A DNA stretch of 33,528 nucleotides from Bacteroidota bacterium. GTDB taxonomy: Bacteria; Bacteroidota; Bacteroidia; Flavobacteriales; Flavobacteriaceae. The position numbers were made by a program, and so were the translations under genes. Below the pieces are notes generated by a model that saw only the letters and a program-made list of their open reading frames with translations, was not told the origin of the DNA and did not search any database. Location of the stretch: positions 1 to 33,528 of the forward strand of contig PZPI01000004.1 in the NCBI GenBank assembly GCA_003045935.1, read 5' to 3'. Below are positions 33,449-33,528 of this stretch, in pieces (position 1 is the first letter of the stretch; every line of letters starts with the position of its first letter).

Positions 33449-33528
33449 ATGAAAAAAGTAGCCATACAAGGGGTCGACGGATCGAACCATTACATCGTAG
33501 CACAAGCGTTATATCCAGAGGGAGTGAG
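33449..33528 (+). CDS. pheA: Prephenate dehydratase (N-terminal fragment, cut by the window end)
   Basis: Twenty-six complete codons from ATG 33449 read MKKVAIQGVDGSNHYIVAQALYPEGV, quoted here only to identify it by VAIQGVDGSNHYIVA. This matches the opening of bacterial prephenate dehydratases (VAIQGxxGSxHHxAA), which convert prephenate to phenylpyruvate in phenylalanine synthesis. The Phe/Tyr leader supports the call. In other flavobacteria I recall pheA leading a cluster with an aminotransferase, tyrA and a DAHP synthase-chorismate mutase; here the downstream genes are outside the window. Confidence 0.8.
   Translation, partial: MKKVAIQGVDGSNHYIVAQALYPEGV

Noticed and set aside
1-33528. Mobile elements, prophage, CRISPR arrays, toxin-antitoxin or defence genes
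   Set aside because: I looked for transposase or integrase motifs, spaced direct repeats and two-gene toxin modules and saw none. The window is core genome throughout.

Overview
This window looks like a chromosomal housekeeping segment from a member of the Bacteroidota, most likely order Flavobacteriales. The evidence is the gene order (pdxJ / CBS protein-nadK-DUF6089-uppS-bamA-skp-skp-murI; etfBA-bfn-nupC-thyA-folA opposite pdhB), the many TAnnTTTG promoter boxes typical of this phylum, weak Shine-Dalgarno sites, and family-specific proteins (DUF2797, bacterial GH3, DUF6089, tandem OmpH/Skp). I see no insertion sequence, phage, CRISPR array or clear pseudogene. Coding density is very high, with many 1-8 bp overlaps.

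Layout. 1-410: tRNA-Leu(UAA) and tRNA-Gly(GCC) on the minus strand, each with a terminator. 411-4820: mutS, a divergent SpoU/TrmH methyltransferase, and a folK-deoxynucleoside kinase fusion. 4884-9725: sppA and a YhhQ-type queuosine-precursor transporter, then DUF2797 divergent from a GH3-family protein. 9740-14572 (minus): pdxJ, an alpha/beta hydrolase, and the proteostasis set tig-clpP-clpX. 14622-22373 (plus): an envelope-biogenesis run (CBS protein, nadK, DUF6089, uppS, bamA, two skp genes, murI). 22370-27390 (minus): etfB-etfA-bfn-nupC-thyA-folA, apparently one operon. 27524-31048 (plus): pdhB and a membrane pyrophosphatase, hppA. 31130-31744 (minus): a second deoxynucleoside kinase. 31962 to the end (plus): metK behind a SAM-II-type riboswitch, then the start of pheA behind an attenuator.

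Themes. One is one-carbon and deoxynucleotide metabolism: FolK, DHFR, ThyA, two deoxynucleoside kinases and a concentrative nucleoside transporter occur within 28 kb. Another is outer-membrane assembly, where undecaprenyl-PP synthesis, BamA, Skp and glutamate racemase are clustered.

The two best regulatory finds are at the right-hand end. First, a 20-residue leader peptide with 7 Phe/Tyr residues sits before an intrinsic terminator and pheA, with a complementary antiterminator segment beginning at the last base of its stop codon: a complete ribosome-mediated attenuator for aromatic amino-acid synthesis. Second, a SAM-II-like aptamer lies about 78 nt before metK, and the intervening RNA can form mutually exclusive helices, one of which ends one nucleotide before the start codon.

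Several ORF-track starts were moved (sppA, GH3, DUF6089, bamA, skp1, skp2), for reasons given in each entry. All calls come from reading the sequence; no database search was run.
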